DNA of 64,000 nucleotides from Inediibacterium massiliense (GTDB lineage Bacteria > Bacillota > Clostridia > Peptostreptococcales > Thermotaleaceae): assembly GCF_001282725.1 (NCBI RefSeq), contig NZ_LN876583.1, positions 62,001 to 126,000 on the forward strand, written 5' to 3'. This document shows positions 63,426 to 64,000 of this stretch, one piece after another. A model generated the notes under the pieces. The model ran no database searches. It saw only the letters and a list, made by a program, of their open reading frames with translations, and was not told the DNA's origin. The stretch's first letter is position 1, and each line of letters starts with the position of its first letter. A program made the position numbers and the translations under genes.

Positions 63426-63464
63426 AAAAAAAGAAGTGAAAAATAAATTTTTCACTTCTTTTTT
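63426..63464 (-). terminator. Terminator overlapping argH end
   Basis: AAAAAAGAAGTGAAAAA / TTTTTCACTTCTTTTTT; the argH TGA lies within the stem. Confidence 0.88.
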
Positions 63465-64000
63465 AGAAATTTCTCTCCTTCTATAATCATTCTCTCAACA
63501 TTTTCTTTAGCAGGAGATCCTTGTGACTTCTTTGATTCTATACAATTTTCTATTTTAATCACTTCAAAAATATCTTCTGTAAATACATTTGAAAATCCTT
63601 TCAATTCTTTTAGTGTTAAATCTTCAATATTCTTACTCGCCTCAATACAATAAAGAACTATTTTCCCTACTATTTCATGAGCACTCCTAAAAGCTACTTC
63701 TTTTTTCACAAGATAATCTGCTACATCTGTAGCATTCATAAATCCTTCTTTTGTATTCTTTTTCATCACATCTTTATTTACCTTCATTGTTAAAATCATT
63801 TCATTAAAAATATCAATACAAATGCTTACAGTTTCAATGGTATCAAATAAGGGAATTTTGTCTTCTTGCATATCTTTATTATAAGCTAGGGGTAGTGCTT
63901 TCATAATGGTCAATATATTGAATAGATTGCCATAAATCCTACCTGTTTTCCCCCTAATTAGCTCTGCTACATCAGGATTTTTCTTCTGTGGCATAATACT
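63452..64000 (-). CDS. argH: Argininosuccinate lyase, C-terminal part
   Basis: The last 182 residues of argininosuccinate lyase (fumarate plus arginine from argininosuccinate). The signature loop (G)SxMPQKKNPD of the fumarase/aspartase superfamily begins at the window edge (SIMPQKKNPDVAELIRGKTG), with the catalytic serine just outside or at the first residues. The following MKALPLAYNKDMQEDKIPLFD is ArgH-specific. The 5' part lies beyond 64000, so the apparent ATG near 63994 is internal. The C-terminal domain ends in a charged EGEKFLKKK. Confidence 0.94.
   Translation of the reverse strand, partial: SIMPQKKNPDVAELIRGKTGRIYGNLFNILTIMKALPLAYNKDMQEDKIPLFDTIETVSICIDIFNEMILTMKVNKDVMKKNTKEGFMNATDVADYLVKKEVAFRSAHEIVGKIVLYCIEASKNIEDLTLKELKGFSNVFTEDIFEVIKIENCIESKKSQGSPAKENVERMIIEGEKFLKKK

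Noticed and set aside
63994-63994. ATG at 63994 as the start of a 180-residue protein
   Set aside because: It is the methionine of the MPQKKNPD signature inside argH; the frame is open to the window edge, so the gene is truncated.

Overview
The window is AT-rich and reads as a chromosomal segment of an anaerobic, spore-forming member of the Clostridia. It carries a germination receptor operon, SleB/YpeB, SpoIIR and a SPOCS/LysM spore protein. It also carries the complete cofactor-dependent part of lysine fermentation and a large set of S-layer, SLH and copper-amine-oxidase-N type surface proteins. The mix resembles Alkaliphilus/Caminicella/Crassaminicella-type organisms, but the genus is inference. 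Nearly all genes are on the minus strand, so transcription runs from high to low coordinates; only 20488-21348 and 38574-39491 are on the plus strand.

Layout. 1-977: 3'-truncated CPA2 cation/proton antiporter. 1240-8678: housekeeping block fsa, glpX, glpX, rho, rpmE, DUF1385, prmC, prfA. 8679-9244: non-coding, with two tandem 218-nt repeats that look like structured RNA. 9245-10507: kal and kce, the last two lysine-fermentation steps. 10632-20239: envelope proteins (an SLH protein, two copper-amine-oxidase-N domain proteins, one of them with a TolC-like coiled-coil half, and two tandem S-layer-like paralogues with strong promoters). 20488-22730: UbiA-family prenyltransferase and a GT39-type glycosyltransferase. 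23147-26378: pyrG with an attenuator-like leader, and an S41 protease. 26550-38284: a four-gene secreted-protein operon with a 2094-residue IPT/TIG protein and a separate SLH protein. 38574-40796: a duplicated-domain exported protein and another SLH protein. 41322-48874: lysine degradation genes kdd, kamA, kamB, kamC, kamD, kamE behind a near-consensus sigma-54 promoter, with the enhancer-binding activator at 49170-50561. 50652-52903: an ArgRS-like protein without a catalytic core, DUF1934 and ddl. 53296-60318: ypeB, sleB, spoIIR, gerC, gerB, gerA and a small membrane protein. 60642-64000: ispE, a SPOCS/LysM protein and the 3' part of argH.

How the genes fit together. KamA makes beta-lysine, KamDE makes 3,5-diaminohexanoate (KamBC reactivate KamDE), Kdd oxidises it, Kce cleaves the keto acid with acetyl-CoA, and Kal deaminates 3-aminobutyryl-CoA to crotonyl-CoA. 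Kce/Kal sit about 31 kb from the rest and have a sigma-A type promoter, whereas the kdd-kam cluster has a sigma-54 promoter.

Most notable non-coding finding: three intergenic elements (52985-53295, 60387-60633, 61566-61764) share ends and terminal inverted repeats. Each is flanked by a 21-23-bp direct duplication of the local bidirectional terminator hairpin, a sequence that differs at every locus. This is what a small mobile element that targets terminator stems and makes a long target-site duplication would leave. No rRNA, tRNA or CRISPR array was seen.
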